Source: Entomortierella parvispora
Lineage: Eukaryota > Mortierellomycota > Mortierellomycetes > Mortierellales > Mortierellaceae
Assembly: GCA_963573315.1 (NCBI GenBank)
Contig: OY752152.1
Span: 558,001 to 622,000 of the forward strand
Direction of reading: 5' to 3'
DNA length: 64,000 nt
Position 1 is the first letter of the stretch. The number at the start of each line of letters is the position of its first letter. The notes beneath the pieces are model-generated. The model was not told where the DNA came from. It saw only the letters and a list, made by a program, of their open reading frames with translations, and made no database searches. Both the position numbers and the translations under genes were made by a program. Shown here piece after piece: positions 1 to 10,488 of the stretch.

Positions 1-439
1 TTGCCCAGAGCCATTGTTCCTTCGACGGATCATTCATGACCGACTAATGGGAACAGACGCTGGAGAGCCTTGACAAAGTGGGAAAGACAAACGACAAATG
101 AAGATCAGGAATCACCTTCTTGACAGGAAGGGAGAAAGGCGAACGTGGAAACGTCTCCCTCATCCAAAGGAAGGGACTGCACTTGCATAACTCGTTGATA
201 CAGAACCGCTCTCCCTGATCCTCTATCGAGTCACTTTCGGCGCCGAGTTCATGGACAAGGAGCAGGCGGTTGGATAGCACCACCTGCGACGCTTTTATAC
301 TTTTTTTTCTTTCTCGCAGGACTGATATATCGGTCGTCTTTTCTCTCTCCTGGAAGAGAAGGAGACTTTTGCGATAGGTTGGAAAGGACAACATAACTGA
401 CAATGTCTCTTTTCCCCCTGTTTTATGAAAAAAAAATAG

Positions 440-1448
440 GTGCTCAATTCGAAAACAACAACGAGATTGGTGTCTTTGCCATGCTCACCAACAGCTACTG
501 CTTGGTCGCCGTCGGTGGATCCGAGAACTTTTACAGGTAAACTACTAGACTGTCGTGCTTGAGATCATCCATTGCTTAATAATGTCGGCTTCAATTGCTC
601 GCTCCCCCTTGTTTGGTTTGTAATCCATTTGTGCAAAAAAAGACGTAATATCTGACCTTTGTATTCTTATCACGTTCCATAGTGTCTTTGAGGCCGAGTT
701 GAAGGATGTTATCCCCGTTATCCATACCAGCATTGCTGGCACCCGTATTATTGGACGCTTGTGTGTCGGCAACCGCCACGGTCTCTTGGTGCCCTCGACC
801 ACGACAGATCAGGAGTTGCAACATTTGAGAAACTCTCTCCCAGATTCAGTGGCGATTCAGCGTGTGGAGGAGCGACTCTCGGCCCTGGGCAATGTCATTG
901 CCTGCAATGATTACGTTGCGTTGGTGCATCCCGATATCGACAGAGAGACGGAAGAGATCATTGCTGATGTCCTCAAGGTCGAGGTTTTCCGTCAGACCAT
1001 TGCTGATAACGTCCTTGTCGGCTCTTACTGTGCTTTGAGCAACCAGGGTGGTTTGGTGAGTGCTGTTCTATCCTTTTTTCAGAGATTGAAGCACAGAATT
1101 TGGGACTGGGAATGAAGGATAGAGAGCTTTTACTGATTTACTGACCTTCCTATTTTCATATTTACCCTTGCCCCCGACAATCATTTGCAGGTTCACCCCC
1201 GTACCTCTATTCAGGATCAGGATGAGTTGTCATCATTGCTCCAGGTTCCCTTGGTGGCCGGTACCGTCAACCGCGGTTCGGATGTGATTGGTGCCGGTTT
1301 GTTGGTCAACGACTGGTGTGCGTTTGCTGGATTGGACACTACCTCCACCGAGTTGTCAGTGATTGAGAGCATCTTCAAGCTCCAGGATAACGGCCCCAGC
1401 GCCATTGTCGAGGATATGCGTGATGCCCTCGTCGACTCTTACGTTTAA
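440..1448 (+). CDS. TIF6: Eukaryotic translation initiation factor 6 (60S anti-association factor), 5' end missing
   Basis: Exons 440-536, 683-1055 and 1191-1448 join in frame to an eIF6 protein. It starts with the family hallmark [13 protein letters not shown] and continues through [20 protein letters not shown] and [20 protein letters not shown], with a conserved C-terminal half. eIF6 binds the 60S ribosomal subunit, blocks premature joining to 40S and is needed for 60S biogenesis in nucleolus and cytoplasm. Exon 440 follows a TAG acceptor with a CTGAC-like branch site near 396, so the first few codons (usually M-A-x-R) lie on a small upstream exon I could not place, perhaps outside the window. 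An in-frame ATG at 403 reads through into 440, but it would use the apparent acceptor as coding sequence. Identity is very secure; only the start is open. Confidence 0.95.
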
Positions 1449-2564
1449 AGTACTCTCCCTCACCTCCCTCCCCAACCAGCACCAACACCCTCCACCTATT
1501 CCTCCCTTGGCATGAGATAAAAAAACACTATCATCAAAAAAAAAATTGATATTTTAGAGCATCATCTTTTTTTTTGGACATTTGGTTTGTTTCTTGACTC
1601 CACTCCCCTGTTTTTTGTATCATTCATTACCTTTTTTTCTACTTTTATCAATCCTGAAGACAAAAACCAAAAAGGATCTCCATTAAAAAGAACAACACTG
1701 AAACTTTGTCATTATAGCAAGTCCGGGACAACTGGAGAAATAGTAGGAGAAAGAAAAATAGAACATCATGATTGATCACATAAACCATCGGCTTTGGAGA
1801 ATTACAATTTTTTAAGTAGGAGTGAGTAGGAATGAAAACAGAAATCATGATTGACAACATCAGGTCATCGGTCTTGGAGAATTTAACAAAAAAAAAAAAA
1901 AAAAAAAAAATTCACAGCCTGCAGAAAAGCGAGGGAGTACAGTAAGCAGGAGCTCGGCCACAGGGCAAAGGAGAGAAGAGATAGCACACACAGATCCAAG
2001 ATCCTTTTTTTTTTTTTTTTTTTTTTTACTGTATTTCGAGACTTAGGTGCACACCATAGTTTTGATCGGCGGGTATTGGAGGCCCGGTGTGGCGATTCTC
2101 TTGATGCATCTATACTTATTTTTGCAGGAATTGAGGAATTGCCAGTGGCTGGGGCCACTCCGTTGCTGTGTTATCAAGATCCTGTCAAGGGATGAACGAA
2201 AGAAGGTCGAGAGATGGAAAGGGTAGATGAAGGAGAGGGACGAAGCGAATGAGGGCAGAAGTGGAGTTGGAGCTTCATTTTTCCATCCCGTTTCAATCAT
2301 CTTTGTCGCACGACCAGCAAGAGGAGTGGCAGAGCTTTTGGTCACAGACACAGAGACTACATCCGTGAAAGAGACAAGGAGAAGAAAAGATGGGGAGGGC
2401 AGGAGCAGATCAAGGGTTGAGGGGTATCGATCAAAGCGAGCACTATTGAACTGTCCTTTTTTTCTTTTTTTTCTCTCTTTCGCTGAATTTCCCTTTCTTT
2501 TCGCCAATCTTCCTCTCTTTTTACCAAACTTCCTCACTTCCTCCCTCCCTCAAGAACAACAAAA
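1449..2564. other. Intergenic, eIF6 3' flank and oxidase 5' flank
   Basis: No gene is supported here. The stretch is rich in A/T homopolymers, including runs of about 20 A near 1889-1910 and 22 T near 2005-2027. From about 2450 to 2560 it becomes pyrimidine-rich (TTTC/CTTCC runs), ending in an A-rich leader just before the ATG at 2565. That pattern is typical of a fungal core promoter and 5' UTR. Open frames here are low-complexity and overlap the leader. Confidence 0.6.
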
Positions 2565-4436
2565 ATGTTGAGTGGTCTTCAAAAACAAGAAAGCCAGAAA
2601 TCTGGAGGTGGTGGTGTCTTGAACAAAAAACCTTTCAAGTTGCCTCTGAGATTGCCCCGCCGTCTCTTATGCAGAAAGATCTGCCTTCGTACCCGCAGAG
2701 AGTTCATCCCTCTGAACGGCGAAAACCGGCCCATTGAGATGCGTCCGCAGGCATACATCGAGACCCCGCAACACCAGCGCGTCGAGTGGGTGGACGCCTG
2801 TGGTGGGTCACATAGACCTTTGTGCAAACTCCCCAAGGGCCTGCGCGTCGGTGTCATAGGTGGCGGCCCTGCCGGAGTGACTGTAGCCTTTGAGGCCGTC
2901 AAGGCTGGTGCTCAAGTGACCCTGATCGAGGCGTGTCAAGAGGTGGGTGGTCGTGCTCGATCGGTCGAGCTTAGCAAGAATAACGTGGCTGAGCAAGGTT
3001 GCATGCGCTTCCCACTTTCGGCGTGTGCCCTGTTTACCCTGGCCAAGGCGTTCGGTTACACGTTCATTGAGCGGTTTCCAAACTCTGGAATCGTGTCCAC
3101 TCTAGTGTCTTATGGAGGCGAAACCCATTTATGGACAGATCCTGAAGCGATCTTGCCTGGGTTCGAGAATGCCAAGGCTGGATGGGATGCCTTCATTGAG
3201 AAAGGGTGTAAAATCAATGGCCGATGCTTCGAGTCCTGCATCAAAGTCGTAGAGTGGCTGAGATCCCCAGAAGTGGATATTCGAATGAAATCCGTCAGCG
3301 CGTGGCAAGCCTACATCACCGAATTTCAGCACGATACCTTCCTCGAGGGGTTGCAGAAAATCTTTGGGTCGACTAATACGACCCCGCCAGCGGGCAAGCA
3401 TTGGACCAAAGATGATTTCAACCGCTTTGGCAAGCTGGGCACCGGCTCGGGAGGCTTTGGCGCGTTCAACAACGTGTGTTTCCTCACCGTACTTCGGTAC
3501 TTTCCTAACAGTTGTGAGACCGATTTGGCGTCTTTTGGAGGATATGTTGACGGTAAACTGCAGATGATGGGTATTCGGTCTTTATGGAAGAGCATCTGGG
3601 AATCAGCGACCAAGCAGGGCCTTACATCTCTTCTCGGCACCAAAGCAACAAATGTGACGAAACGCGTAGCATCCAATGGGAAAACGCTTTTTATTGTTCA
3701 GATAGAATCGGCACAAGGCCCTTCAGAACTCGAATTTGACGAGCTGTTTATCAATCTCACTGTCAATGTTGCCAACAAGAACTTGAATCTAGGACGCAAA
3801 GGACCTGACCAGCTGTTCCCCGATGCCACTTGTGAGGCCATCAAGAATATGTACATGACCCTTTCAACCAAGATGACCTTTCAGGTACCACGGTCTCCTC
3901 TTTTTGCGGATCCCAAATTCCCTCGGGCTTTGATAACAGACGGCGATCTCCCGCAAGCCTACTGCTTCGACTATGGCGACCCTGAAACAATTGTTGTCAT
4001 GCTTCCTTATGCCTGGGAGGAAGATTCAAGGCGTTTGCAGAGTGAGAAGGATCCTGTCAAATTGTTCAACAAGCTGAAGAGCCAAGTGATCCAAGTTTCG
4101 GCAAAATCTGTGTACCCTCAGTGGGCGCAAATTCTACAACCAGTTGGAGAAATTGTGTTGACACATTGGCAAGAAGATCCTTTTGCTCTGGGCGCCTTTA
4201 CCTTTCCTAAGCCAGGCCAGGACCGACATTCTGCTGCGCTTTTCTACGATTTCGAAAAGAAACAAGGGCCTTACTTGATCGGTGATAGCTACTCGCACGG
4301 GAATCCCTGGGTCGAGGGGGCACTGGAGAGTGCGTACAACTGCTTTTCGGCCATGGTTAAGCAACGCGGTACATTGTACCATCCCGAAAAAGCTCCTGTC
4401 AACATCATTCGGTCTGGACTATACTCTTATGAGTAA
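2565..4436 (+). CDS. FAD-dependent amine oxidase / L-amino-acid oxidase-like protein
   Basis: A single 623-residue intronless frame. The N-terminal dinucleotide-binding motif is clear at residues ~95-130: GVIGGGPAGVTVAFEA, a glutamate at the end of the second strand (TLIEA), then GGRARS. The C-terminal FAD-contact segment of flavin monoamine oxidases is also present (LIGDSYSHGNPWVEGALESA). The overall plan resembles the L-amino-acid oxidase / tryptophan 2-monooxygenase branch, which oxidatively deaminates or decarboxylates amino acids using O2. No signal peptide is evident; the first ~70 residues are basic (several RR pairs) and could be a targeting or linker extension. The ATG at 2565 follows an A-rich leader and is the first in frame. 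Lack of introns, unlike most housekeeping genes nearby, makes acquisition from bacteria or retrocopying possible but unproven. Substrate cannot be read from sequence. Confidence 0.85.
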   Translation: MLSGLQKQESQKSGGGGVLNKKPFKLPLRLPRRLLCRKICLRTRREFIPLNGENRPIEMRPQAYIETPQHQRVEWVDACGGSHRPLCKLPKGLRVGVIGGGPAGVTVAFEAVKAGAQVTLIEACQEVGGRARSVELSKNNVAEQGCMRFPLSACALFTLAKAFGYTFIERFPNSGIVSTLVSYGGETHLWTDPEAILPGFENAKAGWDAFIEKGCKINGRCFESCIKVVEWLRSPEVDIRMKSVSAWQAYITEFQHDTFLEGLQKIFGSTNTTPPAGKHWTKDDFNRFGKLGTGSGGFGAFNNVCFLTVLRYFPNSCETDLASFGGYVDGKLQMMGIRSLWKSIWESATKQGLTSLLGTKATNVTKRVASNGKTLFIVQIESAQGPSELEFDELFINLTVNVANKNLNLGRKGPDQLFPDATCEAIKNMYMTLSTKMTFQVPRSPLFADPKFPRALITDGDLPQAYCFDYGDPETIVVMLPYAWEEDSRRLQSEKDPVKLFNKLKSQVIQVSAKSVYPQWAQILQPVGEIVLTHWQEDPFALGAFTFPKPGQDRHSAALFYDFEKKQGPYLIGDSYSHGNPWVEGALESAYNCFSAMVKQRGTLYHPEKAPVNIIRSGLYSYE

Positions 4437-5409
4437 AGAATTCAGGAGAATGAGATGTCCCTGAATTGTGCACACCTAAACAAGCGACAGCAGGTTTAGG
4501 AATACCCGACTAAAAAGCAAAGACGGAGACGTGGTCGACGAGGGGGGGGGGGGGGGGGTACATATTCCACTAGGAAACTATTATTAATAAATACAAATAT
4601 CCCCTGCTACAAAAGCCTGTATTCCTCTCTACTGTGGCTCTACAACTAGAACCACGCCACGAACTCATTGAATTCCACTGCGAGTACACCTCACCATCGA
4701 AACTTCTTGCTTGCTCGTGCTCTTCATGGTCAGGCCTTGGCGTGCGTCTTCAAAGAGAAGCACCCATGTTCTTAAGCCCTGGGAAAGGAGTTTGCATATT
4801 TAGCCAGGCATTCCATCAACAAATCTACAGGCGGCCCAATGTTGGATTTTTTGAGTGGTTTAAGGGGGTACGAAGGGGAAGTTAGGAGGGTCTCGTTCCT
4901 ACACGCCGGACAGAGAGATGAGCAAAAGAGAGATCAATGCCAAAGAGAAGGTACTAGCACTGAAATATGTTACCGGATTTTTGTTTGTCATACAATGAGT
5001 CCAAGGATACTTGTTCAACTGTTGCTTAAGAAAAAAAAGAAAAAAAATGGCTGACAGGATCTGAATAAAAGAAGGCGTTGAGAGATGGAAAACATCTGGA
5101 GCGCACGATGCAGAAGAGATCATTCATGAGAGAAGAAGGAAAACCACTCATCTTATTACTGCCTGCGAGAACGAACATGGAGGCTTGATCACAGAATGCA
5201 AGGGCCAGTACCAGGCAAGGGAAAATAATTTTGGCGATCAATTCTCCATTTACGGTAACTCCCTTCCTTCTCTCGGTCCCACCTCACGCAAATACTTCTT
5301 ACCTTTGATCACCACTTTCATCATCCAAAGTACAAAAAAACCCCCCCTCCTCAAGTCCTGTCGCTCAAATATCACTCTCCTTCTTGAAAGAAAAGAGAAA
5401 AACAAAACA
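4437..5409. other. Intergenic with 17-nt poly-G tract; transporter 5' flank
   Basis: No gene is supported. It contains a run of 17 G at 4542-4558 shortly after the oxidase stop, an A-rich run near 5029-5047, and a pyrimidine-rich leader (from about 5255) before the transporter ATG at 5410. Confidence 0.55.
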
Positions 5410-7164
5410 ATGAATCTTTCGTCCTCAGAGGAAGCAACTCAGGGCCCTTCAAATTTTATTAAGACCTCATCCCAAAAGGCCAACTTCATGCACCAGGACG
5501 GAGACATTATTAGTACCGGTACATTGACAATGGTGGACGCTGACTACAACTACGATGACCACTCCCGCCTCGATCAAGATCCCCCCAAGGATTCTTATGG
5601 CTGCCTTGACCACAACAAAGACGAAACAGAAACATCTACAACCGACAGCGACACTTTGTTCCCCGAAGGAGGATTTGGATGGTTAGTCGTCTTGGCCTCC
5701 TTCATAGTGACCTTTACGACGTTTGGCGTGAACTTGACCTTTGGCGTCTATCAAGACTACTACCTCACCGTCAATGCTTTCCAGAACGCGACTGAAAACT
5801 CGATTTCTTGGATCGGATCCATTGCTGCAGGCGCACTCTTCCTGCCAGGCCCTTTGACGCAACCTTTAATTCGATTATTGACCCTCCGAATCGTGGTCTT
5901 GACCGGGATTATCTGCTGTGCCACGGGATTCATCCTCGCCAGTTACGCGACTAGTCTTTGGCAGCTTTATTTGACACAAGGATTGATCTTTGGCTGGGGC
6001 GGAGGGATGGTCTTTTTCTCTACCATTTCACTCCCGCCCCAATACTTTGAAAGAAAACGAGGCCTGGCAACAGGGTTAGGATTCTCTGGAACCGGGGTTG
6101 GAGGGTTGATGATGGCTCCTGTCACAGAATGGCTGATAAAGAAGGTGGGTGTCCATTGGTGTCAGCGGGTGGTAGGGTTTGTGATACTAGTGAGTTTGTT
6201 GGCCATTCTTCCATTTATCCGCCCTAGAGTCACGAGTGGCACAGCTGCAACAACAAGCGGACAAGGACTGGCAGGTCTGTTTGAACTGGGACTATTTGAG
6301 ATTCGAGGGTTTGGGTGGTTGTTCATGGTCGCTTTCATTGTGCCTTTCGGTAAGAGAACCATGTCCTTTTTCAAAATCTTGATGCAAAATGAGGCGCACA
6401 CCCAGTCATTCCGCATCGAGTCTTTTGGATACTGAAAAAAAAAAAAAAAAAAAAAAAAAAAGAAGTTAACAAAGACTCCCATTTGGCATGTCAACCTAAA
6501 TGAAACAGGCAACTTTACACCGGTTTTCTTGATCCCGACGTTCAGCAGCGTTGTCCTCGGCCAGACTGCCTCCACAGGCGCGAATCTAGTCAGTCTATAT
6601 TGCGGACTCAATGCCGTTGCAAGAGTCCTCATGGGGACAGTTGCCGATCGCATGGGCAAGACCAACACGCTGTTTGTCAGCTGTACCCTCGCCAGTGTGT
6701 CATGTCTGGTGTTGTGGTCCCTCTCATCAAAATCAATCGTCGTCTTGACCGTGTTTATGGCTGTTTACGGGATGGTTGGAGTAGGGTAAGAAACCAAAGG
6801 GAAAAACTTCATGACTTTTTTTAAATTTTACGCGGTTCAATTGACGCGTCCATCTTTTTTTCTTCCACTAATTCCTTCTGCCCTCCTTTTTTTTGTCCCA
6901 ATCTCCAGATTCATCAGCTTGTTCACGACCGTAACAGCTCAGGTGGTAGGTGTGAACAGCTTGCCGGCAGCCCTGGGAATCCTGTATTTTGGCCAAGTGC
7001 CCGGAAATATCTTGGGGTCACCGATCGCCACCGCCGTTCTGTGCTGGCAACAGGGGGCTTACGAGGGCTCAATCTTGTTTTCAGGCTTGACACTTCTTTT
7101 GGGAGCCCTCTTTGTTTTGATGATCCGCTTCCAATTTGACAGAAAACCGTTAGCATTTGTTTGA
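5410..7164 (+). CDS. MFS monocarboxylate-transporter-like permease, copy 1
   Basis: Exons 5410-6349, 6509-6785 and 6909-7164 encode 490 residues. After an ~85-residue acidic cytosolic N-terminus comes the MCT signature EGGFGW (residues 86-91) at the start of membrane helix 1. About 12 hydrophobic segments follow, with the RKRGLATGLGFSGTG-type loop between helices 4 and 5. MCT-type major facilitators move monocarboxylates or related small acids across the plasma membrane or an organelle membrane; the substrate here is unknown. The first frame is open upstream to 5185, but 5410 is the first ATG in it, preceded by an A-rich leader. Intron 1 is phase 1 (after PFG) and contains a run of about 24 A; intron 2 is phase 2 in a Gly codon. 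Both positions recur in the two paralogues downstream. Confidence 0.92.
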
Positions 7165-7389
7165 CAATACAGTTGGGATGAGTGTGCAATGGAGAGAGTG
7201 TCCATGCCGTGTTCCATTGGGCAGAATTGAAGGGAAGCGGGATGCAGAAAGAATTGTTGTTGGGTTGATCATTATTCTCTACTTTCTTTTGCTGATGAGG
7301 CATACACCGACCACATGCAGGGCAGTTAGATGGGCAAGAGAATAAGCAAGGCCAAAGACTAGGAAATGTAGAGTGTGGATGGCACTGTT

Positions 7390-7785
7390 ATTTTGTCCAA
7401 AAAAATAATCTTGGTGGTCTTAACCACGTTTATGGCTTCTTACGGGATACTTTCAGGAAGGTAAAGGACGAACCGAGAATCCTCCGAACTCACGTACAAA
7501 TCACGCGTTCTTGACGCGTCCCTTTTTTTTTTCTATGTGTGTTACCAGTCGTGACCGTGGCGGCCCAAGTGGCGTGTGTGGACAAATTGCCAGCGGTCAA
7601 ACCTCTTGGAAATCTCTTGTGGTCACCATTCGCTATTCACTCTCTTGTGTTGGCAAAAGGACGGTGCGAGGGCACAATTTTTTTTCAGGGTCAACACCTC
7701 CCCTAGAATCCTTTGTTGTTTTGTTGATCCGTTTCCATTAACAAACACCATTTTGCATTCGTTTGACAACACAACTGAAGTAGTA
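7390..7785 (+). pseudogene. Decayed 3' fragment of a fourth MFS transporter copy
   Basis: This stretch aligns by eye with the end of exon 2, the last intron and exon 3 of copy 1. The segment at 7410-7460 parallels the copy-1 sequence before its second donor. The intron keeps the TTGACGCGTCC-plus-T-run block (7508-7530). The terminal exon is recognisable from the GTGACCGTGGCGGCCCAAGTGG block at 7551 to the CATTCGTTTGACAA end near 7768. Frameshifts and deletions destroy the frame, and exons 1 and most of 2 are absent. It is therefore a relic of a partial tandem duplication, not a functional gene. Divergence is spread through intron and exon alike, consistent with neutral decay. Confidence 0.75.
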
Positions 7786-8305
7786 CTAACGGCAATAGCC
7801 TGCAGTACAAATCCGATGCATTCTGCAGTAGGAGAATGGACTTTCAGGATACAGGACTGCCAAAAACTAAAGAAGAGTGGAAGAGGCAGGAGAGCAGGGG
7901 GGAAAAGAGAATGGACCTGCCGTCCAGAAGTGGATAAGAGATATGCCGGCAACCACAACACAAAGTGCTTCCCCGGAGAAGGCGTAGCAGCACTTGATGT
8001 GTGGTCCGTGTAGGGAGGGTAGTCGTTGCCTCCACCAGTTCAAGATCATGGTGGAAGGGGGGAAGGAGAGAGAAAACGAGAAAAAAAAAGGGGGGGTGGG
8101 TGGTCCAAGGAGAAGAGCCTGCAAAAGGGGAGCAATAAAGGAAAGGACCAACCAAGGACCCCTCCAGGTGCCCAACGATTTTCCTGGGACTCGCTTTGTT
8201 TCCAATGGACCCTGCCTCCCCTGAAGGTCCTTTCTTTCTTTACTGTACTGTGCCTCCATCTTCATCTATTTCTTAGCTGTCCTCCCTCTCCCAACTCCGT
8301 TTCCC
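7786..8305. other. Intergenic, leader of MFS copy 2
   Basis: No gene is supported. There is a purine-rich block near 8050-8120 and a strongly pyrimidine-rich leader (8215-8305) before the ATG at 8306. Confidence 0.5.
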
Positions 8306-9897
8306 ATGCCAGTCCTACTCTCCCCCAACTCTAGTACGGAAGAAATAGACATCGTCGACAATGCAAGCGCCTTTGAAGTCAACATGGAAGATGCCTCCAT
8401 AAAGACGGACCGGGGACAGGAAGAATCGGTCGAGGACTATCCCGAGGGTGGTTTTGGCTGGTGGGTGGTAGTCGCCTCCTTTGCCATCAACTTTTTCACG
8501 CTCGGACTTACCTCCACCTTTGGGGTCTATCAATCCCATTTCTTGGCTGTCCATGCCTTTCACAACGCTTCAGACACATCCATCTCTTGGGTGGGACCCA
8601 TTGCTGCCGGTTGTGTCTTCCTTCCAGGCCCCTTCATTGAACCCCTCATGTCTTTCTTTGGCCTCCAACCCTTGGTTTTGATCGGGATCCTGGCTTGTTC
8701 CTCTGCCTTTATTCTCGCCAGTTTCTCACGGGAGCTCTGGGAGCTCCACATGACACAGGGCTTCTTGTTTGGCATCGGAGCAGGACTTTGTTACCTAAGT
8801 ACTGTATCCCTGGCTTCCCAGTACTTTGACAAGAAGCGCGGGCTGGCCAATGGCATTTCAGTGGCAGGAGCAGGAATTGGGACGTTGATCATGGCACCAT
8901 TGACCCATGAGATGATCGCAAGGGTAGGCGTCCCTTGGTGTCAACGGATCGTAGGGATCTGCATATTCGTATTCTTGTTAGCAGTGCTACCGCTGATCCG
9001 ACCCAGAGTCAAGTTGGTGCTGTCACCAGCGATAGGTGGCAGTGAGAATGGGCACGAGTATGGCGCAACCGTCAGACGGCCATTCTTTGATTGGAGTTTG
9101 CTCGTTATTCCAGGGTTCAACTGGCTGTGCCTCTTTGCATTCACAATGGCGTTTGGTAAGGCGGTTGAGCAGAATTCTGTGCACAAAAGACCAAGGAGCA
9201 CTGGTTATATTAACTTGTCTGACGTAACGGTGCCTTTTGTCCTTTTTCTTTGTTTGTCATTCCAGGATTTTTGGTCCCCGTGTTTATGATTCCCCCTTAC
9301 AGTCGGTTCCATCTCAATCAACTTCCTGGAACTGGAGCCGATCTGCTCAGTCTCTACGCTGCCGTCAATGCCATCTCCAGAGTCCTCGTCGGCCTCGTCT
9401 CTGATCACGTCGGAAGAACCAATAGTTTGTTCTTTTGCACGTTCATGTGCGGAATCTCTTGTCTCGCCATCTGGTCCGTTGCATCGACTGTTGGCATCAT
9501 GGCCCTGTTTGTTTCCTTTTACGGCTTTTTCAGTGGGGGGTGAGTGCAATTTCTCTCTGTTAGATGAAAATGGTCAGCTATATTGACCAAGCCACACTGA
9601 CACCACGAGTTTTTTTTGCTCCTCTATACGAAAACAAGTCTGACAAGTATGATACCTGCAGTAACGGCTCAGGTGGTGGGCGTAGAGAGACTGCCAGCAG
9701 CTCTTGGGATCATTTACTTTGGTCATATCATCGGCTACGTTATGGGGTCCCCAATTGCGTCCACCATCCGACACTCGGGGGATCGGCACAACCCCATGGG
9801 AGCCATCATTTTTGCAGGCGCTGCACCCTTGCTTGCCTCACTTTTCGTCCTGGTGATCCGATTCCAGATGAACAAAAAGGTGCTTGCGTTCGTATAG
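8306..9897 (+). CDS. MFS monocarboxylate-transporter-like permease, copy 2
   Basis: Exons 8306-9155, 9266-9539 and 9639-9897 give 460 residues, shorter at the N-terminus than copy 1. The MCT signature EGGFGW opens helix 1 at about residue 49. The FDKKRGLANGISVAGAG loop, a DHVGRTNSL motif in the second half and the IRFQMNKKVLAFV C-terminus match copies 1 and 3. Both introns sit at the same codons and phases as in the other copies. The second acceptor is a weak AAG at 9637-9638; it was chosen because it restores the Gly codon and the following SMIPAVTAQVVG block shared with copy 3. Role is as for copy 1: small-acid transport, substrate unknown. It sits mid-array, all genes head to tail. Confidence 0.9.
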
Positions 9898-10488
9898 AAG
9901 AAAGGTCCCTGCTCGCTGTCCGAGAAAGAAAGAAAGAAAGAAAAAAAGTAAATCCATCAAACAACAATGAACCAACCTCCGCCGCTCTCATTATTACACA
10001 GGTGGGGTCGTTGGAGTCCATCCCACCCCAAGGTTCGATTCACCCAGCGTGTGGCGCGTGCTCTTATCTATGCAAGTAGATCCGATCGACATTTTTGACG
10101 CTCCCTCAGTAGCTCGGTCCTCGTCTCCTGTTCCTTCCTGTGGATGGTTGTTTACCACCCTTTCTTTGGGTTTGCGCTCTTTGGGCGTAAAAGGCAAGAC
10201 CAAAAAGAAAAAATGACTCGCTGCGCGCTTTAAGCTTTTGAAGGGTTTTCGCGGATGATTCATCGTCTTTGCAAGAGCAAGAATGTACTGTACACGCTGG
10301 ATGATTCAACTGTCTCTCCACCCATCCGCCTTTCCGCCCGCCTGCCCGCTCAGACCCCAGATAGAAGCACGATCTCTTTTCATCCTGTTTTTGGCTACAA
10401 CCACCACTCCCATGACATTCCCAACCTCTCTTTATTTCTTTTGTCACCTCAATTGCGACTTGCGCCTTCAGGAATTGCCACCTTTTCA
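9898..10488. other. Intergenic, leader of MFS copy 3
   Basis: No gene is supported. A short AAAG repeat lies at 9925-9947. The stretch just before 10489 is C/T-rich. The frame of the next gene is open back to 10255, where there is another in-frame ATG. The 78 extra residues have no counterpart in the paralogues and read like leader sequence. Confidence 0.5.

Noticed and set aside
44-403. 119-codon minus-strand frame upstream of eIF6
   Set aside because: Starts with TTG, covers the probable eIF6 intron/leader, no recognisable features.
2043-2537. 164-codon minus-strand frame before the oxidase
   Set aside because: Basic and Ser/Leu low complexity from a C/T-rich leader read backwards; no splice or family support.
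10030-10060. tRNA B-box-like GGTTCGATTC
   Set aside because: No pairing T-stem, acceptor stem or A-box at the right spacing; chance match.
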